Shown: positions 39,518-52,201, counted from the first letter of the stretch. The stretch: DNA of 64,000 bases from Favolaschia claudopus (GCA_037176885.1 JAWWNJ010000168.1:434001-498000); one strand, 5' to 3'. Numbers and translations are program-made. Notes: generated by a model not told the origin, from the sequence alone.

Positions 39518-39625
39518 TTGTACATTGTCACGTATTTAGGCATTTTGTGACAATGTGACTGGGCTTTTCGCTTCCCATCTGGTGCTCTTTCTGCTTTTTC
39601 ATCTGGTGTACACATTCCAACATCT
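39518..39625 (+). repeat. Repeat family R3, copy 1
   Basis: About 105 bp beginning ATTGTCACGTATTTAGGCAT recurs in the same orientation at 50742-50850 with about 90% identity by eye. It contains the inverted pair ATTGTCAC...GTGACAAT. Confidence 0.75.
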
Positions 39626-40021
39626 TTATAAAAAAGCTATTGATTGTGTGCCCTTCACAAGAATTACACCCACATTGCAATATTAATTACTTCCTCCACA
39701 AACACACTCTCTCTGCCTGCACCCCAGTCAACAGCAGAGATTAAACAGAGGCGGAAAATGTCACGCTGTGACTGTGACTTCCCACGCCTTTTGCGCGTCG
39801 TTTCTTTTGGTGCAACACATTGCTAGGGGGATCGTTATTCCCCCAGACCCCTCTTCTTTTGCCTGATGGCTTGTAATTACTTCTATACTTACTTTGAGTG
39901 TGCATTTGTTTATTTTTCACATTTTTACACAACTTGCAGCGGAATTATTCCCTTGAGACTAAGGTCTTGGTGGAAAGCAAGGCAACCGACAAGCCTATGG
40001 CCAAAAGACAGGTCACATATG

Positions 40022-40280
40022 TTTGCGTCATCTCCTCCAAGGACAACTCTCCTTCTCGTTCTCCCACATGGATCTACCCTGGGCAGCTACCTCCCTTGTC
40101 GCTCTTGGCCAGCCTCTGGAGCTCATAGCAGAGGATGTCCAGGCTATCACAGCTGACTTGGAGCTTCCTGAGGATGCAGCTGCCCCTCTCATTACTCTCC
40201 TCCCCCTCTTTGCTGACGGTGTGCCCAAGATCCTGTATTTTGAGCTATCTAACTGCAAAACCCCTTTGAGCGAATGATCC
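40022..40280 (+). pseudogene. Coding-like fragment, unrecognised
   Basis: A frame of about 85 codons with helix-like, leucine-rich text (LPWAATSLVALGQPLELI, EDVQAITADLELPEDAAAP, LFADGVPKILYFEL) ends at 40277. No start exon or homologous domain recognised. It is likely a remnant. Flanks 39626-40021 and 40281-41869 show nothing else convincing. Confidence 0.25.
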
Positions 40281-41869
40281 ACGACCAAAAGCAAGACAGC
40301 GCGCCACGTTTCATGAATTATATGGCCGTGAACTTTGAGTTCACCTCTATCACACCCTTTCTATCCCTGACTGCTTTGTGTTACTCTCTACCGGCCTACT
40401 ACGCACTGACCGTAAGGCTAGTCCTTAGTGAGGAAGATACAAAGATATTCTTCCATCTGTGCGCATGCTGCAAAGAGATTTGACCACGATAACATCACTG
40501 TGACTTTTGATATGCCCACATGAAGAGTGAGGGGTAGTTTCATCTGCGCGCCAAAGAGGATTAGATCAGCAAGCCTTGTGTCTTCTATAAAACCACTTCC
40601 AAACGTCTATATCGACAGCGATGATAGACCACAATTTTGGAGTATCTATAGCAACTCGATACACACGTGCATACCTTCCAATTGTTAGACGAGGGAAGCA
40701 CACTTGTATCAACACCGGGATCAAAACTCGCCTGGCCCAACTGTAGGAGATAGCAACGAGCGAGGCAATCTACCTCGCCGCTCGAATTCTTTCCTGAAAT
40801 TGGAGGTGTTGCGGCTTGTGGGCCTTGATATTCAGAGATATGTACTGCGGACTGGGGGAAGAGATTCATGGGGCTTGTAAATTCAAGTCAGTAGTTATTG
40901 TTTGTCGTGAATAGCACAAGAGGCTGTCACAGGGCAACACTGTATAGCATTTATGCATATGTATTTATTCTCCGATTAATATTGTTATTTCTCTGTTCTG
41001 CGGAATAAGAATCAGGGATATTTAAAGCGCACTAAGTAGCATTATGTTAAATTGGTAAGGACAAAAAGACGAACACTTATTCGGAATTCCACAATGACGA
41101 AAGAAGCATTTAGACACTGCAATGTAATATGACACCGCTCGTATCAGCGCTAAGATTCTAGCACGAGAAGCAGAGCGATGAGAGAAAGGAAAGAAGCGCA
41201 AAAAGGCTATTGTGCCTTTGCCTGGTGCAGTTGAGCAAATTTGACGGCTCCAACCGTTCAATACCTAACATTCTTGCAAGTCTTGAGGGTAGAAGCTGGC
41301 GCAAGTCCCTGTCAATGAATTTCGAGAGTTTTTTCTGATAAAGTCAGCATAAAGAGATGCATTTCTAGCAATAGCTGCACACTATAAAGAACCAACACAG
41401 TCATATTCCTGGTAATCTCCTTGCGAACAAGTTTGAAGACACAGGTGAGCGGGAAGCTAGCCAAGAAGGGTGCGAGAGATTCAAAAGACTCGTCCAGTGG
41501 ATTGCTCCCTCCTTGATTGTACGTGTAAGCTAACAGCCGCACATTCAGTAAGAAGTGTTCATAGCCAGCGGGACAACCCAGGGAACTTACCTAGTTTGCT
41601 GTTTTGTTTTCATTGTTATTTAAACGTAGTGAATTTGAACGGGTGTGTGAAATGGAACTCTGGGATAAGAGAAATGCGAGTACAAGGAATTAAGTGTGAC
41701 TTAACAGTCCTAATCCATCAGATTGAAGAGGAAACTCAAACCAGATAAAATTACCAAGACTCCCCAACCAACCGACATTGCAAAAAACTAAGTTCTGAGT
41801 ACGAAAGGCTCAAATAGGATCGAGCCGCGCTAACTCAAGCAAATTTTATCGAGTCAACATATCTCAAAT

Positions 41870-42050
41870 TGTATAACATATATCCTTGGATTGAGGAATA
41901 TAGTCAAATTGCCACAGTAGATACGTTACTGGAACCCCGACTTGCAACATAGCTGAAGTTGTATGGAATTTTGTTTGAAGAGATTTACTATCTCCAAGAA
42001 TAAAGTTTATACAGTAAAACAATAGCAAGCATTTCAGCGGGGTCTGGGAT
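41870..42050 (+). repeat. Copy of LTR end/leader repeat (family A-like)
   Basis: GAGGAATATAGTCAAATTGC through CAATAGCAAGCATTTCAGCG recurs inverted at 47917-48062, and partly at 36555-36720. All three share ATTGCCACAGT and CTGGAA(C/T)CCCGA. Confidence 0.65.
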
Positions 42051-42911
42051 GCAACTGGACACCAGATAACATCCTGTTTCCACCACTTGAGAGAAACATT
42101 GGAAGGCCAATGATTCACTCATGTGAATGCAGGAGAAAATGGTGTGAGGAAACTGATGGCATGATGAATTTGACAAGCTTCTCTTCAGCGAAGGCCGAGG
42201 AGGCTGGAGGTATCGCTGGCGGCAATGAGGAGGACAAGTCGTTACAGACTCTTTCAGTTAGACTTCTCCTAGCACGTAACAATACGTGGAAAGCATACAT
42301 AAGAACCAGATCTTCTTCTTTCTACTTCTCTTCCTTCTAACCTCTGCCTTGTGTTGACCAGCCAGTATGAATGGAGTTTCCAATGTGTCCACCACGGTAT
42401 ATTTTGTTCTTTATTTGAGGGAATATCAAACCAAGGAGCTGGCGAGTCTTGGATATGAACGGCCGCCTCCAGAAGGCAGTATATCTTGTAGAATAGTCGG
42501 AAAAGGGCCTTAGAAGGCCCAAATGGCGCCTTGGTGTTCGCGGTGAACGCCAGATCACTAGGCTGCACTGATGAGCATGGAGGGGCAGACCCCTCTGTCC
42601 ACCCGCTGGCCTACTGTGTGACTCCTAGAAGAGGGGCATGCGAGGCCGCAAGTTTAGATGAAGAATAGATTACATTAGTCATCAAGTGCATTACAAACGT
42701 GACTATGTGACTACATAAAATCATGAAATAAATCCACTTCATGCATGAACTAGCCGTTACAATTGATTCAACACACATATCCTACAATATCTATGACCTC
42801 GCTCCATTTACGCCTCCCGTCGCAACCTTGGCACACGCAACCTTGGCACACCCAATGATCCCGGCTATCAGGACCTATATCCTAGAACAACTACCTCAGG
42901 GTGTCTAAGCC
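42051..42911. other. Gene-poor region
   Basis: No recognisable gene. Several overlapping short frames on both strands lack domain features. Confidence 0.4.
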
Positions 42912-43436
42912 ATGGCTCCGCGCGTCATACTCAGCAAAAGAAACCACACCAAAGTCGTTGCAAAACCTGTTGCGCAACATGAGACATATAGGAGATATGT
43001 CAAGGCTCTTGTATTGTTCCCAGACGCAGGACTTGGCAAAGAACTCGGGTTGATCTTCAAAGCAGCCACAAATCTGTGCACACTTTCACTGCCTCTCAAT
43101 CTTGGCAGTGGAGTGACCACTATTCATGGCCTGCTCCACGGCCTCCCTCTCATCGCGCTCGTGTTGCGGGATATTCCCACGTATCACAACTTGGTGAATT
43201 GCTACATGGCCCGATCGCCATAAAACGTCACAAAATGCTGTGGTAAGTGTCTCAAGGGAAATAGATGGGCAAAAAGCAACACTTGGATTATAGAAATGAC
43301 GGTATTGACATGGACCCAGGAGACGTTTTGGGCGGCCATTCCAACTGCAGGTGACCGACACAGCAATATAGCAAAATTGCCCAATCTGCACACCGTGCAT
43401 ATTCACAAGAATGCCCTCACTCAATCTTACATCTAA
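42912..43436 (+). pseudogene. LRR/F-box-like protein fragment
   Basis: A 103-codon frame (42912-43223) has the leucine periodicity of fungal F-box/LRR proteins: YVKALVLFPDAG, LIFKAATNLCTLSLPLNLG, IHGLLHGLPLIALVLRD. A second piece in another frame (43303-43436: TWTQETFWAAIPTAG, IAKLPNLHTVHIHKNAL) continues the pattern. The two parts are separated by a frame change, so this is probably a broken copy. The F-box itself is not visible. Confidence 0.35.
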
Positions 43437-44492
43437 AGCAGGTGGTCATTCAAAGCAGGCTGTCGGAAGTCAATTTGGATGATAATGTGGGGTATACCGT
43501 TGAATTTGAAACCTGTGAGTAGATATTAATTTCTGACATCACTTGGTGACATTCCACGCAGTGAAAGACAATTAGTTAGAGCGGCATGAACAACGAAAAT
43601 GTTCAATGTTCTCCAACCAACATCACCGTCAATGAGCCCGTAGTTCTAGGGGTGCCTCCCTATCACAGTTCTCTTGCTGGTTCACCCTATGTAATGTTTC
43701 TACATCAAGAAAGCAATGTTCTCAGAGCGGAGGGTAATTGTGGATTGCATGCTTCCCTAGCCTCACCCTTTCCTTCTTATACTATCCTGCTTACCAGCGA
43801 ACTCAATGGAGGAGTTCAGCGGGTTTGTACCGTAAACTCTGAGCTCACGAGAGCCTTTGGTTGAGAGTCAGTCAACTGGAAAACGGACGTTAATAGACAG
43901 TATGAGACGGTACACAGGTTTTCCGAGATGTATGGGTGTTACTTATACGAGGGTCTTCGCAGCCGTTGACACACGGATTTGGAAAGGCTCTGTGGTGATT
44001 CTTACAGAGGAAGGAGAATGATAACATAATTCTGAAAGAGAAGTCACCCAATTCTATAATGTTTCTCTTGTCTCAGGATAACTTTGAATACGCCTGGGAC
44101 AATTGGTTCGGTGCTGCGCTGTAGAGACGTGGCTTTGACGTGAGTCTCCAGATTCATGGTGTCCACGTCATCCGCATGAAAATCAGCGACTTGAGCTCTG
44201 CTAATACATCAACGCTTCATCATGTAGTAAAATCGTTCTGCTTACCTGGACAGCGGCAGTTTACTTTGCATTCTGGTTTTTCACTTGAGGCATCTCCCTC
44301 AGCACCAGAACCCCCAGTGTGTAAGCTTCGCACACGATTACCCAGGGTGTCAGTATAACAAGGCTCACATTGCTGTTGAAGTCTGAATGAGAAGGTCGCA
44401 GGTTCAATTCCCTCAACAATTGCTCGCAAAAAAAGCCTGGAATAACATCATTGAGCTGGCCACCAATCCTCTCTCATCCTGAAGGTCCTTCT
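43437..44492. other. Gene-poor region with tRNA B-box-like remnant
   Basis: No gene recognised. AGGTCGCAGGTTCAATTCCC at about 44392 resembles a tRNA T-arm (Pol III B box), but the stem does not pair and no A box is clear. Confidence 0.35.
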
Positions 44493-45234
44493 CTACAGTG
44501 CAGCATGGTTTTTGTCACACTCCAATTGAAGGAAGGAAAGAAGTCCTGGATCACCAAACACCGGATTGACCGCAGGCCTTCCATCCGTAAATTCCGCTCC
44601 TTCCATGATCACATCCTCATCTTCATTCTCCTCCTCCTCCTTCTCCTCCTCTTCGTCATCCCTGGGCATCTTGAACTCATCCTGTGAATCCTCATCTTCT
44701 GAATCTGAATCCCAGATGCCACAGGATAGCTCCTCCGCAATGCTGTTTCTTCTGCGAGGATCTCTGCCGATTCTACGTTTAGCACAGAAAGGGAAAAGTC
44801 CACACCTGGCCTTTGATGTGAGCGATCTGGAATTTTCCAATCTGACCCTGTGAAATGTCTTTGTCCAAACAGCTAAGATGCACTTGACCAAAGAGCTCAA
44901 GGCAAAGTTCCCAATCAAGACTCTGTACCGGCAGACTCGGCTGCCCAGGCCACAGCCTCTGCTACCTGATCTGAGTGTGAGAGCTGTGACAGAGGTACAC
45001 CAGCGATGTTGTTACCAGCTCCGGTGAAGACTTCTTGACCAGAGTCTGTACGGCCTTGGGCCCGGAGAGAATATTGGGCAGGGACATGGTGTGAAATCTC
45101 AGCCGCAAGCCTAGGGTAGCTTACGAGGCTGGCAGTGGCCTCCAATGGCAGAGAATGTTTGCTCAGGATACTTGACAATGCAGCAGTCACCTCTTCTGAA
45201 GGCGCCTTGAAATGCTGCTTGAATGTGTGCGAGG
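44493..45234 (-). pseudogene. Coding-like fragment with acidic tract, unrecognised
   Basis: A frame at 45234-44915 reads HTFKQHFKAPSEEVTAALSS, YPRLAAEISHHVPAQYSLRA and VAEAVAWAAESAG. A second frame (44918-44493) has basic RIGRDPRRR followed by an acidic run (MPRDDEEEEKEEEENEDED). Both look protein-coding but are not in one frame, and no start or family is apparent. Probably a decayed gene. Confidence 0.3.
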
Positions 45235-47029
45235 TATTTACCGTAGCTGCCGAGCTGCCGCGTCATATTAGTGTACCTCTCAATCCATTACCCACCACAG
45301 CGTCTCAAAACGCCCCCACCCCACCTACTCAAACTCAGCTCTCTCTCTCTGTGTCTACCTCTACATTTTTTTTCTTTCTTCCCCCAAACACTAGTTGAAA
45401 CTGAGGTGGTCAGTGGTCAGATAGCATCTGCATGGACAGATGGCAGTATGACGTCATCACCACCTCTTTGTCTTCCAAGGTCTCCCGGGTCGCCTTCGTT
45501 GCTACGACCTGCTGTGCTCATCCAGGAACATTCTTGGCTTTTCTTTGCACGTCTAGCGCGTCTAGACTCACGAATCAAACCTCTAGCAGCTGTTTGAAAC
45601 ACAGACGACCTAAAGCCTCAAAAGACCAGTCGTGTTCGTGAAGGGGCACCACCGTTGGGGCGAGCGAGAATGCATCAAAGAGTATGAGAAGGCGAGTTTC
45701 AAGAGTTCATTGAAGATGCTCGTGGTTACCACGATGACGCTTCTTTGGCAGCAGTTGATTGAGATGGCGCAGTATGAAGGAGATGACTCAGATAATTTGG
45801 AGACAACAGGTGCGCTGTCTTTTCTCTGTCTCGCAAATAAATGAAATGTCAGTTGGTTAGGGATAGCTCGTATCAAGCATGTGGGTTACTTTTGCGCAGG
45901 TACATCAATACTCGCACTTATTTCCCAATTTAGAAAGTTTCTCTACCAATTTCTTACCGTCTCCAATACTTACAACGAGCGGAAGGACTTCCTGGTGTGC
46001 TATGTATGAACTGTCTACATACTTTTTGTGCCAGGCCAAAAAAAAAAGCAACTTCATCTCAATACACTTGCATACCCCGTCTCGTCAGTAATTGAGGATA
46101 AGTTTCAGCAGAAGGACATCAAGATGACGCTGATGATGAAATGTGTGTTGTGATTTCGTATTGCCCTCCTGGTAAGTCAGTGGAGGGGAGATTGCATTGT
46201 TTGAGGAGGGACTGGTGATCAGGACAAGACAATGGGACGCTCCCATCTTTCATTCTTGCGACTCCAATCTGCATGTCAAAGAGACCAGGATTTCCATTGT
46301 CTTGTAGTCCGATAAGCATGACAAGAAATGGGTGGAGAGCAAAAATAATTGGTGCACTCATCGTATGTCTGCTCCTCTAAACTTTGTGATTCCTTTCACT
46401 CATATAAATAGTAGAGATTCTGTACCAAACCATGCCAAATACCACTTCAACAAAACAGTTGCCATGGATTACGAGCTCGTGGTGTTGTTCAACAAGTTCA
46501 GAGTCCCATAGGTGAACTACAGCCTGCAAAGCTGGTCGAGTCTTTTAAGTGGATAGGTGCGGCGATTATATCTTGAGGCATAGCAAGAGCATGAGGTAGG
46601 AGGACGTGGTGGTGTGGTAAAGAGCCAAGAAATATGTTTTTCATTCAATAATAACATGTACAAAGTGAATCAACTATGCAGCCCAATTGACGCCATTACA
46701 AATATATAGCTCAGATTGTCCCGACCACCCTAGGCCGCATTGACAAGATCATTGCAAACCTGCGTGACAGGGTGGGCGAGGTGCGCAGGGAAGACGCAGC
46801 AGTGCGCACATGTCTCGCACTCTATTGTTGCCGTCAACACTAGTGCCTATACATTGCGTGGAACCCCAAGTCGCGAGTTCCACGGTAAAAATGCTGCACC
46901 AATTGGGGAGTCGAGACATTGATGCATGTTTAAGGTATTTGGTGCGCCAGCAAGGTTGGTCGAGAGAGACTGCATGCAGCCCAGCTGCCTTCTGAAGATG
47001 GCGGCCCTTGATAACGCGCCGGAATCTAA
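45235..47029. other. Gene-poor region
   Basis: Only short open frames on both strands without recognisable domains. No RNA gene seen. Confidence 0.4.
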
Positions 47030-47083
47030 GTGTGGTGACACGAGAGTGAGAGATGTCAGAGGCAAAACCCACATTCCAACATA
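47030..47083 (-). repeat. LTR family B fragment, copy 1
   Basis: On the minus strand TGTTGGAATGTGGGTTTTGC, then TCTGACATCTCTCACTCTC. This matches the start of the LTR at 48914 and the inverted copy ending at 50964. Confidence 0.7.
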
Positions 47084-47916
47084 AGGTGGTTGTGTGGAAA
47101 AGACATAGAAAGAAGAAGCAAAAGAATCACATCTCAGGGAGGAACACAAATCAGCCGTCAACCACGATTCAGCCGCTTAAGTTCCGACGATGAACAGTGA
47201 GGATCAGAAAGAGGTGTGGACAGTGTGGATTTTCGACTGTTAGTGTTGGTCTTCGCTTAAATATTTCCTACTTATCACCCAATTATGACGCCGCCTGGTG
47301 GCAACAAAGGAAGCCAAGTTGGAGAAGCTTTCGCGCGAGAGACAACCAGTTCACTGAGCTTGATTCATTGAATGAGTTAGTAGTCTAAATTCTATCATTG
47401 TTGCTTTGTTGACGGTTTAAAGGAGTCTTTTGCCTGAAAGCGGTCTTAGGATACAGGTCCTGATATTGACGACCTCCATTGCTGGCTTGCGGTGAACCCT
47501 ACATTCACCCCATCCCCTCTTTCCACCGCAACGTGCTCTGAAGGGCCCCTATTGTTCAATGTTCGCCAAATTTTTTTCACAAATCCACGCTCTTCACCCC
47601 AAGCTTGTCCGAAAGCCTCCCGCCAAAGCTCAACTCCCTTTTACCCCGCTTCTATCTTCACAATTAATCCCTCACAACACTAGCAATCCGTCCCCTACCG
47701 GCAACCATCACACCTCTGGCAAATCGGGATCACGCCGCCAAACACGCGAACACTGAAACTCAGTTTGAGGGCAACAAGGAGCATGAGAGAAAACATGTAT
47801 GTTGTGCCGTTGTTTGGGCTGTGCGCCGCTGGCGCTAATGACTTCTCCATGGCCCAGGCGTCAGCACCGAAAATGACTGAACCTGAAATCATGATGTGTA
47901 TTTTGAGAGAAAATCT
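47084..47916. other. Gene-poor region
   Basis: No recognisable gene. Pro/Ser-rich open stretches at 47490-47760 are compositional. Confidence 0.35.
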
Positions 47917-48062
47917 CCCTTCGCTGAAACGCTTGCTATTGGTTTACTAAATTTTATTCTTGGAGATATAAATCTCTTCAAACAAAATCCACACAACATG
48001 TGTGCGAGTCGGGATTCCAGTATTGTATTTACTGTGGCAATCTGACTATATTCCTCAATGCA
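47917..48062 (-). repeat. Inverted copy of LTR end/leader repeat
   Basis: The reverse complement matches 41898-42045 over about 140 bp with small indels, including the ATTGCCACAGT and CTGGAATCCCGACTCGCAC segments. Confidence 0.7.
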
Positions 48063-48639
48063 AATAAATAGCCTACCAACTTTGGGGACTTGTTAAGGTG
48101 AAGGAGGGTGAGGGTAGGGGAAAGAAAATTACGGCACGAGACAAACAAGCGAACTAAGCTAAGTTGGGACCGGCTGGAGTGCAACTTGAGCCTTACCTTC
48201 GAAATCAGCCAAAAATTTGTTTTTTTCAAGAATGTGAACATTGTAGCAGCTCAAACCAACCCAGAGATATTGAAGCCATTCATCAAGGGATTAGAAGAGC
48301 AGATAGCTCATGTGAGCAATGAGGTCAATGCAAAGGATATGGAGCTTGTAGATGAGGAGCTGGTATGTGTCTATAGGTTTCTTGGGTCTGAAATAGCACA
48401 GAGCTATTTGCTCGCTGTGGAATTTAATTGACAATTATGAGCTAGATTTCATTGGCATTTACAGGTGCAGATGAAGGCCCTCAGTACTATGGCATGCCCA
48501 TTACAGGTGTTAAGCCAGTTGTACCGCCACTAGAGAGTTTTGTTTGGGACCGTACCGAATATGCATCCAATTTCACCACTGAACTTCCCTTCTCAGCTCA
48601 TTCCACCTCTCTGCCCACCTGCCCCATCAGCCTATGCAT

Positions 48640-48817
48640 ATCCCAAGGCCCCCGTATTTACTCTCTTTGAAGAACGTGGTAATGATGTGTGGTGGACCAG
48701 TGAGCTGGAGGAGCAAGTTGCAATCTACTGTGTCTCTTTCGACTACTGAGGCAGAATATCTTGCTGCTTTGGAAGCTGGAAAGGAGATCAAGTGGGTGCG
48801 CAATCTGCTCCATGAAC
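48640..48817 (+). pseudogene. Ty1/copia RNase H C-terminal fragment
   Basis: The frame reads VSWRSKLQSTVSLSTTEAEY, then LAALEAGKEIKWVRNLL, the hallmark end of copia RNase H (SW-S-K-Q, STTEAEY). The preceding 170 bp carry fragments in other frames. A copia-type LTR begins 97 bp downstream at 48914, as expected for the 3' end of a copia element. Confidence 0.75.
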
Positions 48818-48913
48818 GGAGTGTCTGGCCCTTCCCTTCTCCTCATGGACAACCAGTATCTTGCTGCCTTGGCCTTGGGGGAGATGAGCGAGACTTGTCT
48901 CGTCACGGAGCAG

Positions 48914-49215
48914 TGTTGTGGGTTTTGCCTCTGACATCTCTCACTCTCATGAGTGTCACCACTTTGATCCTTTATAATCCTATCATTGATATGATCCTAC
49001 TGATCCTATGTCTTTTGTTCTCTTTTAGGTCTTCCCTTTATCTACCATATGTAACATTCCCTTTGTTCCTGTACCTTGAGTTCTCAGTTCTCACTGTTGA
49101 CTTCAGACAAGTATTTAGGTTGTGCAGTCGCTCGACCAGTCAGTTCAATTTCTTCCCAATCCTATGCCCTAGATTGTCAGCGTTAAAACGAGGAATCAGC
49201 AGCACTGCAGTTCAA
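48914..49215 (+). repeat. LTR family B, 3' LTR of the copia fragment
   Basis: Starts TGTTGTGGGTTTTGCCTCTG. The first about 100 bp recur inverted at 50865-50964 and in part at 47030-47083. A CTCACTGTTGACTTCAGACA segment at about 49094 recurs in variants at 51573 and 51632. The right end is not resolved. Confidence 0.6.
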
Positions 49216-49227
49216 AACTGACCTATT

Positions 49228-49480
49228 TCACGCTGTCATGATAACCTTCTGCTTCTCCTTGAACTGCTCGTACTTGCTATGCAGCTCTTCCATTTTCTCA
49301 CGAGTCTTGCGTGCATTCAAAACCAATCCGGATACGTTGCCTTGAACAAGGACTTGTTGAAGCTGGCCTTGAACGCAACTGAGCCCAGACCAGTCTTCCG
49401 ATTCCACACACGTGCGGTCTTTATGGTTTCAATCTTCTGCAACAATTGAGACACGTAGTCTTCACTGTGTGTCTTCGCTG
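49228..49480 (-). pseudogene. Coding-like fragment with frame change, unrecognised
   Basis: Two adjoining frames give coherent text: SEDYVSQLLQKIETIKTARV followed by VWNRKTGLGSVAFKASFN, then, after a shift, NARKTREKMEELHSKYEQF, a coiled-coil-like helix. Likely a broken coding exon of unknown family. Confidence 0.3.
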
Positions 49481-50741
49481 CGTGTCTTTGACTCCATGCC
49501 TGACAAACTCTTCATGACATTCAAGGCAAGAGCATTTTCAGAGTTTAAGCTTTACCTCAGGCCGCAACAAGTCTTCCTGCTGCCCTGATAGCTCCAGAAA
49601 CGATATAGAGTCTGTAGCAGCCTTACGGGTGTGTGGCTTGAACACGGAGGTCTCACTCAAAGGGCACCACAACACTCACCCATCGCGGAGTGTCTGTAAA
49701 ACTTCAGAAGAGAAACTCAAACGTCCAGTCCTCCTTTTTCTCAATGGCCAGCACGATCGTTTCTACTAGCTCTTCTGGCATCACATACCCCTTCACAATG
49801 GAGCCTAGAATCCCCTGTGTGTGCTTAAGTACCAGGTTGACCCCGTGTTGAGGAATGTAACCTTCACCTCAGGGTGCTGCCAGCATGACATGTAATCCAT
49901 TTTCGTTGTCCATTACTAGAATTTCTCGTGTTCTTGTTTGAGAAAGATCAAGCTGAATTGGGGCTTCTGCGTGGTGGAAGCATGCAACAGGTCCGTGCAA
50001 AGTCAGATCTACAAAATCGCACCTGGCATCAACATAGACACCCGCAAAACGCAATACAAGGAACCGCCCCAATGCAAACAGGGGCTCCCATAATTTCGGG
50101 AAATTCACAAAAAGATTGCAGTACGTAAAATTAATCTTGCTCGTAGCCACTAGGTGGCTCCCCAGTGGCTCTAACAGCATGCGGTGCACACTGGTGCATT
50201 TCAAGCTAAAATACCAAGATTTTTGTACAGCAGCTAATGGGCAGTGAATATTGAAGCAGAATGGGCTCTTTTCCTGCTCTCAAATCCTTCTAGACATCAA
50301 CGAAATGCAGTTTGAAGTCGTTCAAGCAGCCGCCGGAAGCCACCATTTTGTGGAGCTGCTTTTGGAACGCATGCCATTGGAGAAAGCAACGAACCAAAAT
50401 CACATCATGTGACGTCATCTGCTGCGGAAACCATCAAATCATGATGCTGTCTTTGAACTTTAAATGACTTGTAACTTCTTTGAGTTTTTGACACTCCAGT
50501 CTCCCAGTCCTCTGTTGACAACCCAGCAACGGCCTACACTTTGCGCCCGTCCTTCTGGCGATCCTTCGAAGCATAGCATTGATCTTTCTGGCGGTTAACT
50601 AGCTTCTAGAATTAATTATAATCAAATCTTTGATGAAAGAGCCTTGCACTTTTTTCTCAACTTTCCGCAAAACCACCAACACTTGCTGGTTTAGTCTAGT
50701 TAAAGATATTTGGCTATAACTCAGACTTTTCCAAAATTCCT
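49481..50741. other. Gene-poor region
   Basis: No recognisable gene or repeat copy. An open minus frame at 49869-50204 has no family features. Confidence 0.35.
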
Positions 50742-50850
50742 AGTACATTGTCACGTATTTAGGCATTTTGTGACAATGTGACTTGGCTTTTCGCCTCCCA
50801 TTTGGTGCTCGTTTTGCCTTTTCGGCTTCCATCTGGTGTACACCCAACAT
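50742..50850 (+). repeat. Repeat family R3, copy 2
   Basis: Same orientation as 39518-39625, beginning ATTGTCACGTATTTAGGCAT, with the ATTGTCAC...GTGACAAT inverted pair and the shared TCTGGTGTACAC segment. Confidence 0.75.
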
Positions 50851-50864
50851 CAGAGGGATGCATA

Positions 50865-51150
50865 GGATCAGCAGGATCAGATATTGATGATAGGATCATA
50901 AAGGATCACAGTGGTGACACTCGTGAGAGTGAGAGATGTTAGAGGTAAAACTCACATCCCAACACAAATGGAGTCCAACGTCTGGTTATTCACAAAGCCA
51001 ACATTGGCTTGACGCTCACAACGAGAGAAGGGAATCCACTAGAGCCCCAGTCCATGAAACGATGCCTTTTATACCTTTCACTGATAAATAATAAGAGACG
51101 GAACAATTAACAAACGGGTATATAGCGAGAGACATATAGGGCCCACCTAC
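50865..51150 (-). repeat. Family B LTR piece (50865-50964) inserted in or abutting family A LTR (50965-51150)
   Basis: On the minus strand the family A text (TATAAAAGGCATCGTTTC, then GTTGGACTCCATT) stops abruptly where the family B start TGTTGGGATGTGAG begins. In the copy at 36 kb the A sequence continues (CATTCGAGATAAACTCC). This fits insertion or recombination of B into A. Confidence 0.65.
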
Positions 51151-51154
51151 ATCA

Positions 51155-52201
51155 TTACCACGTAACCTCCAGTGCTTTTGCCAGTGTCTGGACAACCGCC
51201 ATCATTGGCATCAGCATAAGTGATGGGAGGCACGGGCTGAGGTGATTTGGTATAGCTGATGTCATAATCAAGTGTTCCTTTGATGTAACGCAACACATGC
51301 TGGACCAGTGGAGTTCACCAGGATTGAACCGTGCAAGAACTCCAACAACATAGGACAAGTCAGGACGCGTGCCAAATAGATGAGGCGACCAACGGCAGAG
51401 ATGTAGATGCCATGGTATCTTGGCTTCCTCATCTGACTTGGCACCCATCTTTGGTCAAGACTAGACCAGGGAGCATTGGCGTCGAAACAGGATGTCAGTC
51501 CGACATGTTGAAGTCCTCAAGCATGGGTAATGGCTCCTCTACCTATATATACAGCCTAGCTAGTGGCTTGAGTCCTCAGTGTTGACTTCAGGCAAGTATC
51601 TTCTTCACATTGCAAATCTACTACAGTTCTCACTGTAGACTTCAGACCTCTGTGCTTGCCTGTTCAATAACAAGAGGTAAGGACTCCCCACCTTCATCCT
51701 CTTGGAACGAACTCTTTGATTTTGCAACCAAAGTGATTCTCAGCATGAGCTTTGAACACCTTGAATGCATTGAGCGCACCACTCTTGCGCGCTTCATGTG
51801 TATACACACTTTGAAGCTTGTGTGATAGTGTTCTGCTCCATGAGAATAGAGTAGCCATGAACAGGAGATAGATAGGTGGTAGAGACGAGGTTATGAGATA
51901 GATTGTGAACACATTTGTGAGAATTACATGCTTGCTACTGTATAAGTGGCTTAAGCAAGATCTCTCTTTTTAATTCAGAGTACACTACAACTCCATTTGC
52001 GACTTGGATGGGAACCCTGTGCGGAACAGTGTTCAGCAGAAGCCCACGTTGATGGGTCATGTGCGATGTGGTACCTGAGTCTGCATCAGTAAAATGACGA
52101 GTTTGTCTTTCGTATCTTTTGTCTTTGCTTTCAGATTGCGGAGGTGTCTTTGGTCTTGCTAGGACTTTGGTCTTTGTATCAAGTCTTTCTATTGTACTCA
52201 C
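51155..52201 (-). pseudogene. Degenerate Ty1/copia pol (protease, integrase, RNase H pieces)
   Basis: Three pieces in coding order on the minus strand. Protease: DADSGTTSHMT and HRVPIQVANGVVVYSE (52201-51935). Integrase: KSGALNAFKVFKAHAENHFG (51912-51694), where copia integrases have a similar K-S-x-x-x-x-F-K-x-F-K-A stretch. RT/RNase H boundary: RPDLSYVVGVLARFNPGELH (51448-51155), with further text shifted to other frames. Stops and frameshifts separate all pieces and the RT core is missing. It is followed on the same strand by the family A LTR at 51150, probably its 3' LTR. Confidence 0.75.

Noticed and set aside
44392..44412. tRNA T-arm-like AGGTCGCAGGTTCAATTCCC
   Set aside because: Stem does not pair and no acceptor, D-arm or anticodon arm could be folded; at best a tRNA-derived remnant.
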